Assembly (NCBI GenBank): GCA_023387735.1
Contig: JAEWHP010000001.1
Location: 1-64,000 of the forward strand
Reading direction: 5' to 3'
From: Pseudomonadota bacterium
Lineage (GTDB): Bacteria; Pseudomonadota; Alphaproteobacteria; Rhizobiales; Xanthobacteraceae
DNA: 64,000 nucleotides
The position numbers and the translations under genes are program-made. The notes beneath the pieces are model-generated. The model had not been told where the DNA came from, ran no database searches, and worked only from the letters and a program-made list of their open reading frames with translations. Positions 34,572 to 42,342 of the stretch are shown in pieces. Position 1 is the first letter of the stretch. The number at the start of each line of letters is the position of its first letter.

Positions 34572-35612
34572 TCACCTGATCGGCGGCGCGTACTGGATGC
34601 CGCCGTTGCTCCACAGCGAATTCAACCCGCGCGGGATCTTCAGCTTCGATCCTTCGCCGACATTGCGCTCGTAGACCTCGCCGTAATTGCCGACGTGGCG
34701 GATGATGCGGGCGGCCCAGTCCTTGGGCAGGCCGAGATCTTCGCCGTAGGCGCCTTCGGTGCCGACCAGTCGCATCACGTCCGGCTTCTTCGACTTCAGC
34801 GCCTCGTCGATGTTCTTCGAGGTGATGCCGAGTTCCTCGGCGTTGAGCATGGCGTACAGCGTCCATTTAACGATCATCATCCAGTCGTCGTCGCGTTGCC
34901 GCACCACGGGCGCGAGCGGCTCCTTGGAAATGACGTCGGGCAGGATGACGTTGTCGTTTGGCTGGGTGAGGTTCAACCGCAGTGCATAGAGCTGGGAGAC
35001 GTCAGCGGTGAAGGTGTCGCATTTGCCACCCTCATAGGCCTTGAGCACCTCCTCCAGCCTCGGAAACTTCATCTCCGTGTATTTCATGTTATTGGCGCGG
35101 AAGTAGTCGGCGAGGTTGAGCAGCGTCGTCGTCCCCTCCTGCACGCAAACCTTGCTGTTGTTGAGGTCCAGCGCCGAATCGATGTTGCGCGAGCGCGGCA
35201 CCATGAAGCCCTGGCCGTCATAGTAGGCGACCGCCGGGAAATAGAGCGCGTAATTGCTCTCGCGTGACATGCTCCAGGTCGTATTGCGGGAGAGGATATC
35301 GACCTTGCGGCTCTGCAATTCCTTGAAGCGCTCGTTGGCGTCGAGCGGCAGGAATTTTATCTTCTTGGGATCGTCGAAGATCGCGGCGGCCACCGCGCGG
35401 CAGAAATCGACGTCGAAGCCGGTCCAGTCGCCCTTGTCGTCGGGGATCGAGAAGCCGGGCAGGCCCTTGTTGACGCCGCACAGCACTTCGCCGCGCTTGA
35501 GCGTCCGCTTCAGGGTCTTGGTGTCATAACGCTCATAGGTGATTGCCGCAGCCGCAATCGCGATTGCGACCGCCAGTCCAATGAGGAGGCCGCCTCGAAA
35601 AGTCCGTAGCAT
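34572..35612 (-). CDS. Amino acid ABC transporter substrate-binding protein, AapJ-like
   Basis: A 346-aa periplasmic protein. Signal/anchor helix GLLIGLAVAIAIAAAAITYE, then the family blocks RGEVLCGVNKGLPGFSIPDD, GFDVDFCRAVAAAIFDDPKK, DILSRNTTWSMSRES and YYDGQGFMVPRS, closing with VYERNVGEGSKLKIPRGLNS. This pattern is that of the general L-amino acid binding protein AapJ/BztA. No aapQMP genes are nearby; the nearest gene upstream is an L,D-transpeptidase. It may feed a permease encoded elsewhere or act as a sensor. Confidence 0.9.
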   Translation of the reverse strand: MLRTFRGGLLIGLAVAIAIAAAAITYERYDTKTLKRTLKRGEVLCGVNKGLPGFSIPDDKGDWTGFDVDFCRAVAAAIFDDPKKIKFLPLDANERFKELQSRKVDILSRNTTWSMSRESNYALYFPAVAYYDGQGFMVPRSRNIDSALDLNNSKVCVQEGTTTLLNLADYFRANNMKYTEMKFPRLEEVLKAYEGGKCDTFTADVSQLYALRLNLTQPNDNVILPDVISKEPLAPVVRQRDDDWMMIVKWTLYAMLNAEELGITSKNIDEALKSKKPDVMRLVGTEGAYGEDLGLPKDWAARIIRHVGNYGEVYERNVGEGSKLKIPRGLNSLWSNGGIQYAPPIR

Positions 35613-35687
35613 TTTTTAACTCACCAATTTCAGGGAAATGGATCGGCTGGAGCAGCCGCGGCGCAATCGCTGTTCAGGCTTTTTGGA

Positions 35688-36287
35688 TTACAGTTCGGGC
35701 TTCTGGCGGATGATCACCTTGGTGCCGACCGGGACGCGCTCATAGAGATCGGCGACGTCGGCATTGACCAGACGGAAACAGCCGGAGGAGACGGCGGTGC
35801 CGATGGTGTCGGGCCGGTTGGTGCCGTGGATGCGGTAGACGGTGGTGCCGAGATACATCGCGCGGGCGCCCATCGGATTGCCGGGGCCGCCGGCCATGAA
35901 GCGCGGCAGGTAGGGCTGGCGCGCGATCATCTCCGGCGGCGGCGTCCAGTCCGGCCATTCCGCCTTGCGCGTGATGTTGACGAGACCCTGCCACTGGAAT
36001 CCTTCGCGGCCGACGCCGATGCCGTAGCGCAACGCGCGGCCGTTGCCCTGGATCAGATACAGATGGCGTTCGGCGGTGACGACGATGATGGTGCCCGGCG
36101 CTTCGCTGGTACGGTAGAGCACGGCCGTCTTCTTCCACTGCGGTTCGAGCTCGACGGATTCGTCCGGGAGCAGTCCCGGCTGGTCGCCGACATCGGGCTG
36201 GCGCAGTTGCGCCTGGCTTTGCTGAGCCGAAAGGATCAGACCGCTTGCGGCGATCAACATCCAGATCAGGTGCCGAAACTTCGTCAT
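35688..36287 (-). CDS. L,D-transpeptidase (YkuD/ErfK domain)
   Basis: A 199-aa secreted cell-wall enzyme. Signal peptide MTKFRHLIWMLIAASGLILS ending QSQA. The YkuD domain spans about residues 75-197 with IIVVTAERHLYLIQGNGRAL, GNPMGARAMYLGTTVYRIHG, HGTNRPDT and the catalytic SSGCFRLVNADVADLYERV including the Cys. The ATG at 36287 follows AAGGAGAGCTCTGCG. It makes 3-3 cross-links in peptidoglycan or attaches proteins to it; Bradyrhizobium-type genomes carry many paralogues. Stands alone. Confidence 0.92.
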   Translation of the reverse strand: MTKFRHLIWMLIAASGLILSAQQSQAQLRQPDVGDQPGLLPDESVELEPQWKKTAVLYRTSEAPGTIIVVTAERHLYLIQGNGRALRYGIGVGREGFQWQGLVNITRKAEWPDWTPPPEMIARQPYLPRFMAGGPGNPMGARAMYLGTTVYRIHGTNRPDTIGTAVSSGCFRLVNADVADLYERVPVGTKVIIRQKPEL

Positions 36288-36459
36288 CGCAGAGCTCTCC
36301 TTGGTGGAATATCGGCCAACGGTAGGCAACTTGGCTAAATCAGCGGAACCATAAAATCTCAGGGCCAGCTTGATGGCAAGTTTAGGGCGAATGCGGCAAA
36401 CAGGTGACTGAAATGTCTTCTATTTTCGTCGCCACCTCATTCATGGGTATTCCGTTCCC

Positions 36460-36591
36460 TTATTTCGGCGCGATCCACAGCCGGAGGCAGAATGAAATCA
36501 GCGTCACGGTGCCGACGCCGCCGAGCCACAGGACTGCGAACCACAAAAGACGCTGCGCCAGCGGGCGTTGCTCTGGCTTGATCTGGGTCAA
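36460..36591 (-). CDS. DUF2474-like small membrane protein of cytochrome bd (CydX/CioZ-like)
   Basis: A 43-aa single-pass protein starting at a TTG that overlaps the cydB stop (TTGA). It begins MTQIKPEQRPLAQRLLWFAV, has one TM helix (about residues 15-36) and ends LRLWIAPK. The Pro-Leu-x-x-Arg-Leu before the helix and the Arg-Leu-Trp after it are typical of the small DUF2474 proteins encoded right after CIO-type cydB. Coupled translation with cydB and this position make it a likely third subunit. The frame is too short for routine gene finding with a 60-codon cut-off. Confidence 0.78.
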   Translation of the reverse strand: MTQIKPEQRPLAQRLLWFAVLWLGGVGTVTLISFCLRLWIAPK

Positions 36592-37595
36592 TGATAGCCG
36601 CTCTCCGGTTTGACCTTGCCGCGGAATACCCAGTAGGCCCAGACGGTATAGCCGAGGATCAGGGGAATCAGCACGGCGACGCCGAACAGCATGAAGAGCT
36701 GGCTGTTAGGAGGCGAAGCCGCCTGCCAGATGGTGACGCTCTGCGGCACGACGTAGGGAAACATGCTGATGCCGAGGCCGGCATAGGACAGCGCGAACAG
36801 CGCCAGCGTCAGGAAGAACGGCTGATAGTCGTATTTGTTGGCAAGGCTGCGCAGCAACAGCACCGTGACGGCAGCCACCGCGACCGGCACCGGTGCGGTC
36901 AGGACGATATTCGGCCAGGTGAACCAGCGCTGCGTGTACTGCAGGCTAAGGAACGGCGTCGCAAGACTGACCGCGCCTATGGCGCCGAGCATCGCGAACA
37001 GCAGAAACCAGCTCAGATGATAGGCGCGATCGCGCAACTCGCCTTCCGTCTTCATGACAAGCCAGGTCGCGCCGAGCAGGGCATAGCCGATCACCAGCGC
37101 CACGCCGGTCAGGATGCTGAACGGCGTCAGCCAGTCCCACCAGCCGCCGGCATATTGCCGCCCCTCGACATGCACGCCTTGCAGAATGGCGCCGAGTGCC
37201 ACCCCCTGCGCCATCGTCGCGAGCATTGATCCGCCGGCAAAGGCGATGTCCCAAAGGTTGCGTTCGCGCTGGGTTCGCCAGCGGAATTCGAAGGCGACGC
37301 CGCGAAACACCAGCCCGAGCAGCATCACGATCATCGGCGTATAAAGCGCCGGCATCAGGATCGCATAGGCCAGTGGAAACGCCGCCATTAGGCCGCCGCC
37401 GCCGAGCACCAGCCAGGTTTCGTTGCCGTCCCAGACCGGGGCGACGCTGTTCATGATGACGTCGCGGTCTTTCTTCTCCGGGAATAGCGGAAAGAGGATG
37501 CCGAGGCCGAGGTCGAACCCGTCCATGACGACATAGACGAAGACCGCGAACGCGATGATGAAGGCCCAGATGATCGGAAGGTCGATGGCCATCAT
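36588..37595 (-). CDS. cydB: Cytochrome bd-type quinol oxidase subunit II
   Basis: A 335-aa membrane protein with 8-9 TM helices. It begins MMAIDLPIIWAFIIAFAVFV and has the conserved YVVMDGFDLGLGILFPLF, NSVAPVWDGNETWLVLGGGG and FPLAYAILMPALYTPMI. The shape and wording are those of CIO-type CydB (CioB). It overlaps cydA by 4 bases (ATGA) upstream and the DUF2474 gene by 4 bases downstream. Confidence 0.95.
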   Translation of the reverse strand: MMAIDLPIIWAFIIAFAVFVYVVMDGFDLGLGILFPLFPEKKDRDVIMNSVAPVWDGNETWLVLGGGGLMAAFPLAYAILMPALYTPMIVMLLGLVFRGVAFEFRWRTQRERNLWDIAFAGGSMLATMAQGVALGAILQGVHVEGRQYAGGWWDWLTPFSILTGVALVIGYALLGATWLVMKTEGELRDRAYHLSWFLLFAMLGAIGAVSLATPFLSLQYTQRWFTWPNIVLTAPVPVAVAAVTVLLLRSLANKYDYQPFFLTLALFALSYAGLGISMFPYVVPQSVTIWQAASPPNSQLFMLFGVAVLIPLILGYTVWAYWVFRGKVKPESGYH

Positions 37596-39010
37596 GGGGC
37601 GGCTCCTTCGGCTGCCGCGCCAGCGGCGGGCGTGATGCCGGCGGTGCGGGTCGGGACCTCCTTCGGCGGTCCCTGTTCGCCCGGATGCGGCGGGGCGGCC
37701 ATCAGGCGCAGCAGGTAGATCACCCCGGCCGTGAACACCACGAAGTAGACGATGATGAACGCGATCAGCGAGGAGGCGACCGCAGGCGCCGCCAGCGGCG
37801 AAGCGGATTCAGCCGTTCGCAATAGTCCATAGACCGTGAAAGGCTGACGTCCGGTCTCGGTCGTGATCCAGCCCGCGAGCACGGCGATGAAGCCGGACGG
37901 CGCCATGGCGACCGCGAACATGTGCAGGAGCCGGGAATCGTAGAGCTTGCCCTGCAGCCGCATCAGCAGGCTGAACAGCCCCAGCGCCAGCATCAGCAGC
38001 CCCATGCCGACCATGATCCGGAACGACCAGAACGTGATCGCCACCGGCGGCCAGTTTTCGCGCGGCACGGTGTCGAGACCATCCATCGCCGCATCGGGCG
38101 AATGCTTGAGAATCAGCGAGCCCAGCTTCGGCACTTCCACCGCATAATCTACCCTTCCGGCGGCCTGGTTGGGCAGGCCGAACAGGATCAGGGGCGCGCC
38201 ATGCTTGTGACTCGTGAAGTGGCCTTCCATCGCCATGATCTTCACCGGCTGATGTTCCAGCGTGTTGAGCCCGTGCTGGTCGCCGGCGATGATCTGGATC
38301 GGCGCCACCAATGCGGCCATCCACATCGCCATCGAGAACATCACGCGCGGGCCGGCGAGGTGCCGGTCGCGCAGCAGATGCCAGGCGCCGACCGCGCCGA
38401 CCACCAGCGCGGTGGTCAGGTAGGCCGCCAGCACCATGTGCACGAGGCGGTAGGGGAAGGACGGGTTGAAGATCACCTTGAACCAGTCGGCGGCGATGAA
38501 CTGCCCTTCGGCGTTGAAGGCGTAGCCCGCCGGGGTCTGCATCCAGGAATTGGCGGAGAGAATCCAGAACGCCGAAATCAGCGTGCCGATCGCGACCATC
38601 AGCGTCGCCAGAAAATGCAGCCTGGGACCGACGCGCTTGAGGCCGAACAGCATCACGCCGAGGAAGCCCGCTTCGAGGAAGAATGCGGTCAGCACCTCAT
38701 AGGCCATCAGCGGGCCGAGCACGGGGCCGGTCTTGTCGGAGAAGGCCGACCAGTTGGTGCCGAACTGGTACGACATCACGATGCCGGACACGACGCCCAT
38801 GCCGAACGCGACGGCGAAGATCTTGAGCCAGTAGTTGAACAGGTTGATGTAGACCTCGCGCCCGGTCGCGAGCCAGAGCGCTTCGAGCACGGCGAGATAG
38901 CTGGCGAGCCCAATCGAGAAGGCGGGAAATATGATGTGGAACGACATCGTGAAAGCAAACTGCGCCCGGGCCAACACGACCGCATCCCAGCCTTCGAACA
39001 TCGGCACCAT
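37592..39010 (-). CDS. cydA: Cytochrome bd-type quinol oxidase subunit I, CIO type
   Basis: A 472-aa membrane oxidase that reduces O2 to water with quinol electrons. ARAQFAFTMSFHIIFPAFSI holds the haem ligand His, and the Q-loop region (AMEGHFTSHKHGAPLILFGL) is short, as in cyanide-insensitive CioA, not long as in E. coli CydA. Met/His ligands and the motif TETGRQPFTVYGLLRT are present. The C-terminal tail is Pro/Ala rich. ATG 39010 is in frame with another ATG at 39001 (MFEGWDAVV), which is equally plausible. Upstream lie two CTTTCGAAAG boxes. No cydCD assembly genes are in the window. Confidence 0.95.
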   Translation of the reverse strand: MVPMFEGWDAVVLARAQFAFTMSFHIIFPAFSIGLASYLAVLEALWLATGREVYINLFNYWLKIFAVAFGMGVVSGIVMSYQFGTNWSAFSDKTGPVLGPLMAYEVLTAFFLEAGFLGVMLFGLKRVGPRLHFLATLMVAIGTLISAFWILSANSWMQTPAGYAFNAEGQFIAADWFKVIFNPSFPYRLVHMVLAAYLTTALVVGAVGAWHLLRDRHLAGPRVMFSMAMWMAALVAPIQIIAGDQHGLNTLEHQPVKIMAMEGHFTSHKHGAPLILFGLPNQAAGRVDYAVEVPKLGSLILKHSPDAAMDGLDTVPRENWPPVAITFWSFRIMVGMGLLMLALGLFSLLMRLQGKLYDSRLLHMFAVAMAPSGFIAVLAGWITTETGRQPFTVYGLLRTAESASPLAAPAVASSLIAFIIVYFVVFTAGVIYLLRLMAAPPHPGEQGPPKEVPTRTAGITPAAGAAAEGAAP

Positions 39011-39036
39011 CCGTCACAAGTTTCGCTCGCCGCGAC

Positions 39037-39066
39037 CGCTTTCGAAAGGCAAAGCGCTTTCGAAAG
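39037..39066 (-). promoter_or_regulatory. Twin palindromic boxes upstream of cydA
   Basis: CGCTTTCGAAAG occurs twice as a direct repeat (39037-39048, 39055-39066), 18 bases apart, each containing the palindrome CTTTCGAAAG. They sit 27-56 bases before the cydA start, downstream of or overlapping the promoter. They are candidate operators for an unknown regulator of the oxidase. Confidence 0.55.
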
Positions 39067-39138
39067 ATCGCTTCCGCTTACTCTATCATGCCCCGATGAC
39101 GATAGTAGCCGCGCCGTGCGCGGAACAGGCGTGCGGCG

Positions 39139-40107
39139 CTATCCCGCACCGGATCGATGCAACCCCAGCCGCCTGGTGATTTCGGCCTGCACGGCGCGGG
39201 TCTGTTCCTTGCCGACCAGCACCGGACTGCAGACCCTTCGGCCGGAGTGGAGACGGGCCGTGAGCGCGTAATGCGAGCCGCGCCGGCCGCCACTTTCGAC
39301 ATCGACGTCGGTGACGTCGTCGCCGCCGGCGGTGATGACCTCGATCGTGCCGGTCAGTGACAGCCGTTCCATCCGCAGGCCGCCATCCCTGACAATCCAG
39401 CATCCGCTGGCCCGGTAAAGGTATCTCGTCAGCAGGAAGGCCACGATTGCGCCGAATGACCAGACGGCGACGCCAGGCCCGGTCAGTTTGCCGCTCCACA
39501 GCGCGAACGCGGGTGGAAGAACCACAGAACAAACCAATAACCCGGTGAGCGCCCGGAACGCCCACAATCGTCGGGCACTGACCGGCTTACCCAGCCGTAT
39601 CGCCGCATTCGCGGCGTCGAGCGGATTTTCGGCCAGTTCCGGCGCGGGCAATTTCAACAGCCGCGCAATCTGCACGGTGGTCCGTTTCACCTGGGTGATG
39701 TCAGGCAGCGGCGGCGAGATCAGCGTTTCGCCCGAGCCGGTCTCGAAGATGAGCGTGAACTCGACCGACTTGCCGATGCTCCTCCGCAGCCGCATCTCCG
39801 AGAGTTCATCCTCCCGGATCGATCTGCTGCGCAGCTTTCCGAACGGGCGCTGTTCGCCGATCAGGATTTCGCCCGGCGTGACGATCCACACCACGTTGTG
39901 ATCAAACAGCGCTGCGACCAGCAGCAGGCAGCCGAACAACAGCGCACACAGTGCGGCGATGCCGAGCCACTGGCCGTTCGCCAGATGGGCAAGGCCGGGC
40001 AGGGCGATCAGGCACACTAGGATGGCGATGCCTGCGAGAACGAGCCGCTCCTTGAGCGACGTGCCCTTGCGCAATCTCACTTCATTCTCGTTCGCCACAG
40101 CATCCAT
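39139..40107 (-). CDS. Hypothetical membrane protein with PH-like soluble segments
   Basis: A 322-aa protein with two pairs of TM helices (about residues 22-42 and 45-67; about 185-205 and 212-232). The segments after each pair (VVWIVTPGEILIGEQRPFGK and CWIVRDGGLRMERLSL...) look like bacterial PH/YdbS-type beta domains, so the protein is a tandem of two TM-plus-beta units. I recognise no named family. It lies upstream of cydA on the same strand with a 128-base gap that includes the twin operator boxes, so cydA has its own promoter. Confidence 0.72.
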   Translation of the reverse strand: MDAVANENEVRLRKGTSLKERLVLAGIAILVCLIALPGLAHLANGQWLGIAALCALLFGCLLLVAALFDHNVVWIVTPGEILIGEQRPFGKLRSRSIREDELSEMRLRRSIGKSVEFTLIFETGSGETLISPPLPDITQVKRTTVQIARLLKLPAPELAENPLDAANAAIRLGKPVSARRLWAFRALTGLLVCSVVLPPAFALWSGKLTGPGVAVWSFGAIVAFLLTRYLYRASGCWIVRDGGLRMERLSLTGTIEVITAGGDDVTDVDVESGGRRGSHYALTARLHSGRRVCSPVLVGKEQTRAVQAEITRRLGLHRSGAG

Positions 40108-40224
40108 CGCCGGCGGCAGGCATCACGACCACCGTGGGCGCATCAAATGGCAAAGTGTGCGGCTGAAATGCGGCAGGTCCCAGTTGCCCCCATCAAGCCT
40201 TGACGAAGGACGCCAGAAGCAGAG

Positions 40225-40259
40225 CGACCCGGCCGAGGGGGGTCATCCCGGCCGGGTCG
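40225..40259. terminator. Perfect 10-bp hairpin downstream of the small secreted protein gene
   Basis: CGACCCGGCC and GGCCGGGTCG form a perfect 10-bp stem with a 15-base loop, 65 bases after the stop at 40324 (minus). There is no T-run. It is the likeliest end of that transcript. Confidence 0.5.
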
Positions 40260-40323
40260 TTGGAGGTCGCTTGGAGGTCTGATAGTTGGGAGGCTAGGAC
40301 TTGATAGGCTTGGAGGTAGAAAT

Positions 40324-40524
40324 TCAGCGGGGGGTCACGCTGTCGTAGGAGATCACACAGATCTCTTTTGGATTCTTGCTGCTGCAATCGACCACCTGCT
40401 CACGCACGAACGTCGAGCCGGCGTCACGCTGGGCGCGCGGCTGGATGTTCTGAGCCGATAGGGTGGCCAGGGTTGCAACTGCGCCGAGCGGGACGATGAA
40501 AAAGCGGAAGGACGGCTTCAGCAT
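40324..40524 (-). CDS. Small secreted hypothetical protein with two cysteines
   Basis: A 66-aa product. MLKPSFRFFIVPLGAVATLA is a signal peptide (cleavage near LSAQ), leaving a mature peptide of about 42 residues: QPRAQRDAGSTFVREQVVDC, then SSKNPKEICVISYDSVTPR, with two Cys that could form a disulfide. GAACAGGAGAGCGAAC gives a good ribosome-binding site. It follows the ECF sigma gene (start 41312, stop 40701) with a 176-base gap, and both genes have the 11-base motif CGACGAAACAA in their upstream regions. Function unknown. Confidence 0.65.
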   Translation of the reverse strand: MLKPSFRFFIVPLGAVATLATLSAQNIQPRAQRDAGSTFVREQVVDCSSKNPKEICVISYDSVTPR

Positions 40525-40613
40525 GTTCGCTCTCCTGTTCGGCGTTGGCGTTGCGTTGGTGATGATCGGTATAGGGGGTGAGTTTTTCCGGGTGATGTCG
40601 CCAATTGTTTCAT

Positions 40614-40624
40614 TTGTTTCGTCG
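40614..40624 (-). promoter_or_regulatory. CGACGAAACAA motif upstream of the small secreted gene
   Basis: On the minus strand CGACGAAACAA lies 90 bases before the ATG at 40524. The identical 11 bases occur at 41435-41425, 113 bases before the ECF sigma start. A shared recognition site, for the sigma factor or for a regulator, is inferred from this match only. Confidence 0.35.
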
Positions 40625-40700
40625 GGGTTAATCTTTGTCCGCCGAAACCGACCCGTTTCTCGCTCCCATCCCTTGTTTAACGCATTGAAATAGCCGGTCT

Positions 40701-41312
40701 TTAGGCGGCAAGGCTGTCCACGCCGGCGCCCTTAAGCAATTCGGCCAATTGTTTGCGGGCATAGAACATCCGGGTCTTCACCGTGCTCTGGGGAATACCG
40801 ATGATCTCGCCTGCCTCCTCGACCGACTTCTCGTGGTAGTAGACCAGGTTGATGATCTCGCGGTGCGCCGGCGACAGCTTTGCGATGCAGGCGCGCAGGA
40901 TGGCGCTGGTGTTGTTGCGGTCCAGCGACGCTTCCGGCGTATCGGCCTCGTCGGCGATCTCGAGGACGTCTTCCTGGTCGATGTCTTCATGTTTGCGCTG
41001 GCGCAGCGCGGTCAGCGCCTTGAAGCGGGCGATCGACAGCAGCCAGGTGGAGACCTGCGAACGGCCTTCGAACTGGCTGGCGGTGCGCCAGACGTCGAGG
41101 AACACCTGACTCACCAGATCTTCCGCCATGGTGGTGTCGCGCACCATGCGCAGCACGAAGCGATAAACGCGTACGTTGTGGCGTGAATAGAGTACATGCA
41201 TCGCGTGCCGATCGGCCTTGGCGATGCTGTCGAGAAGCATCTCATCCGAAATCGCACGGGCAGCGGCGATCGACTTGCGGGCTGCGGCGTTGATGGCGAC
41301 GACGTTCGGCAT
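40701..41312 (-). CDS. ECF-type RNA polymerase sigma factor
   Basis: A 203-aa sigma-70 family factor. Region 2 spans about residues 30-100 (AMHVLYSRHNVRVYRFVLRM, EDLVSQVFLDVWRTASQFEG, STWLLSIARFKALTALRQRK). Region 4 is about 130-195 (LSPAHREIINLVYYHEKSVE, IGIPQSTVKTRMFYARKQLA). No anti-sigma gene is adjacent. The next gene on the strand encodes a small secreted protein with a shared upstream motif, so it may be a regulon member. The N-terminal 20 residues are outside the core and of uncertain role. Confidence 0.92.
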   Translation of the reverse strand: MPNVVAINAAARKSIAAARAISDEMLLDSIAKADRHAMHVLYSRHNVRVYRFVLRMVRDTTMAEDLVSQVFLDVWRTASQFEGRSQVSTWLLSIARFKALTALRQRKHEDIDQEDVLEIADEADTPEASLDRNNTSAILRACIAKLSPAHREIINLVYYHEKSVEEAGEIIGIPQSTVKTRMFYARKQLAELLKGAGVDSLAA

Positions 41313-41426
41313 GACAGGCTCCCAATTCGCCGTGACTACGGCGGTTCGTTGAGAGGATTGTTAGTCAGCCTCGGTTTCGGGACGTCTGCACCAAAAGGGA
41401 AAAATGGTTTCGTGGAGGGGAGAATT

Positions 41427-41453
41427 GTTTCGTCGCAGCACCTGCGACGAAAC
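41427..41453. promoter_or_regulatory. Perfect 12-bp inverted repeat between ECF sigma and response regulator genes
   Basis: GTTTCGTCGCAG-CAC-CTGCGACGAAAC is a perfect 12-bp-arm palindrome. It lies 115 bases upstream of the sigma gene start (41312, minus) and downstream of the response regulator stop (41602, minus). It could be a terminator of the phosphorelay operon or an operator for the sigma gene; the sigma-proximal arm contains the CGACGAAACAA motif. Confidence 0.6.
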
Positions 41454-41601
41454 ATTCGGGAGAAAAACACGAATAATTTCAATAGGCGGAAAATGCGAAG
41501 GCGCGATTTTTGCCCCACGGAACAAATCCCGCGGTCCTGAACCGGCGAGGGCGATGGGAGACTTAGTACCACCGGCCGCTGGGTTTAGCCGACGGACGGG
41601 C

Positions 41602-42342
41602 TCAGCCCTTCTCGCCGGTCGGGGAGAACAGGTAGCCGCCGCCCCGGATGGTGCGGATGACGGCGGGCTTGGTCGGGTCGATCTCGATCTTGCGGCGAAT
41701 CCGCATGATCCGCAGGTCGACGGCGCGGTCGAACGCCTCGGCGTCGCGCGCGTTGGCCAGTTCAAGCAGCCGCTCGCGCGACAGCACGCGCTTGGGGTTG
41801 GCGGCGAACACTTTCAACAGCCCGAATTCGGAAGCCGTCAGTGGATGCTCGTTGCCTTCGTCGTCGCGCAGCGCCTGCGCTTCGAGGTCGAGCCATTTGG
41901 TGCCGAATCGCACCAGCTGCTCCTTCTCCGCCTTTGCAGCGGCAGTCTCCGGCGCGGCGGCCGCCTTTGCCGGCGTGCTGCGTCGAAGCACGGAGCGAAT
42001 GCGTGCCATCAGTTCGCGCAGTTCGCAGGGTTTTGCGATGTAATCGTCGGCGCCGAGCTCGAGCCCGACGACGCGGTCGATCGGGCTTGCGGTCGCCGTC
42101 AGCATGATGACGGGGACGTTGATCCGGCTCTTGAGGTCGCGGATGATCGAGAGCCCGTCTTCCTCGGGCATGTTGAGGTCGAGCACCACGAGGTCGGGCA
42201 CGTTGGTCTCGATCACGCTGCGCAGGCTCTTGCCGCCGTCGCACAGCGTCACCCCAAAGCCGTGCATCTTCAGATAGTCACCGACCATTTCGCGGGCCGG
42301 TGCCTCGTCATCGACGATGATGATGTGCGGGCTCTGGGTCAT
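41602..42342 (-). CDS. OmpR-family response regulator
   Basis: A 246-aa regulator. Receiver domain at residues 1-120 with acidic pair DDE, phospho-Asp55 in VVLDLNMPEEDGLSI, and the Lys in ADDYIAKPCELREL. After an Ala/Lys-rich linker (AKAAAAPETAAAKAEKE) comes the winged-helix domain (LTASEFGLLKVFAANPKRVL, AEAFDRAVDLRIMRIRRKIE, VIRTIRGGGYLFSP). It overlaps the upstream hybrid kinase by 4 bases and is the likely output of the phosphorelay. Targets unknown. Confidence 0.94.
   Translation of the reverse strand: MTQSPHIIIVDDEAPAREMVGDYLKMHGFGVTLCDGGKSLRSVIETNVPDLVVLDLNMPEEDGLSIIRDLKSRINVPVIMLTATASPIDRVVGLELGADDYIAKPCELRELMARIRSVLRRSTPAKAAAAPETAAAKAEKEQLVRFGTKWLDLEAQALRDDEGNEHPLTASEFGLLKVFAANPKRVLSRERLLELANARDAEAFDRAVDLRIMRIRRKIEIDPTKPAVIRTIRGGGYLFSPTGEKG

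Noticed and set aside
40193..40387. Open frame of 64 codons on the minus strand
   Set aside because: It overlaps the small secreted gene and the 10-bp hairpin and has no ribosome-binding site or family resemblance.
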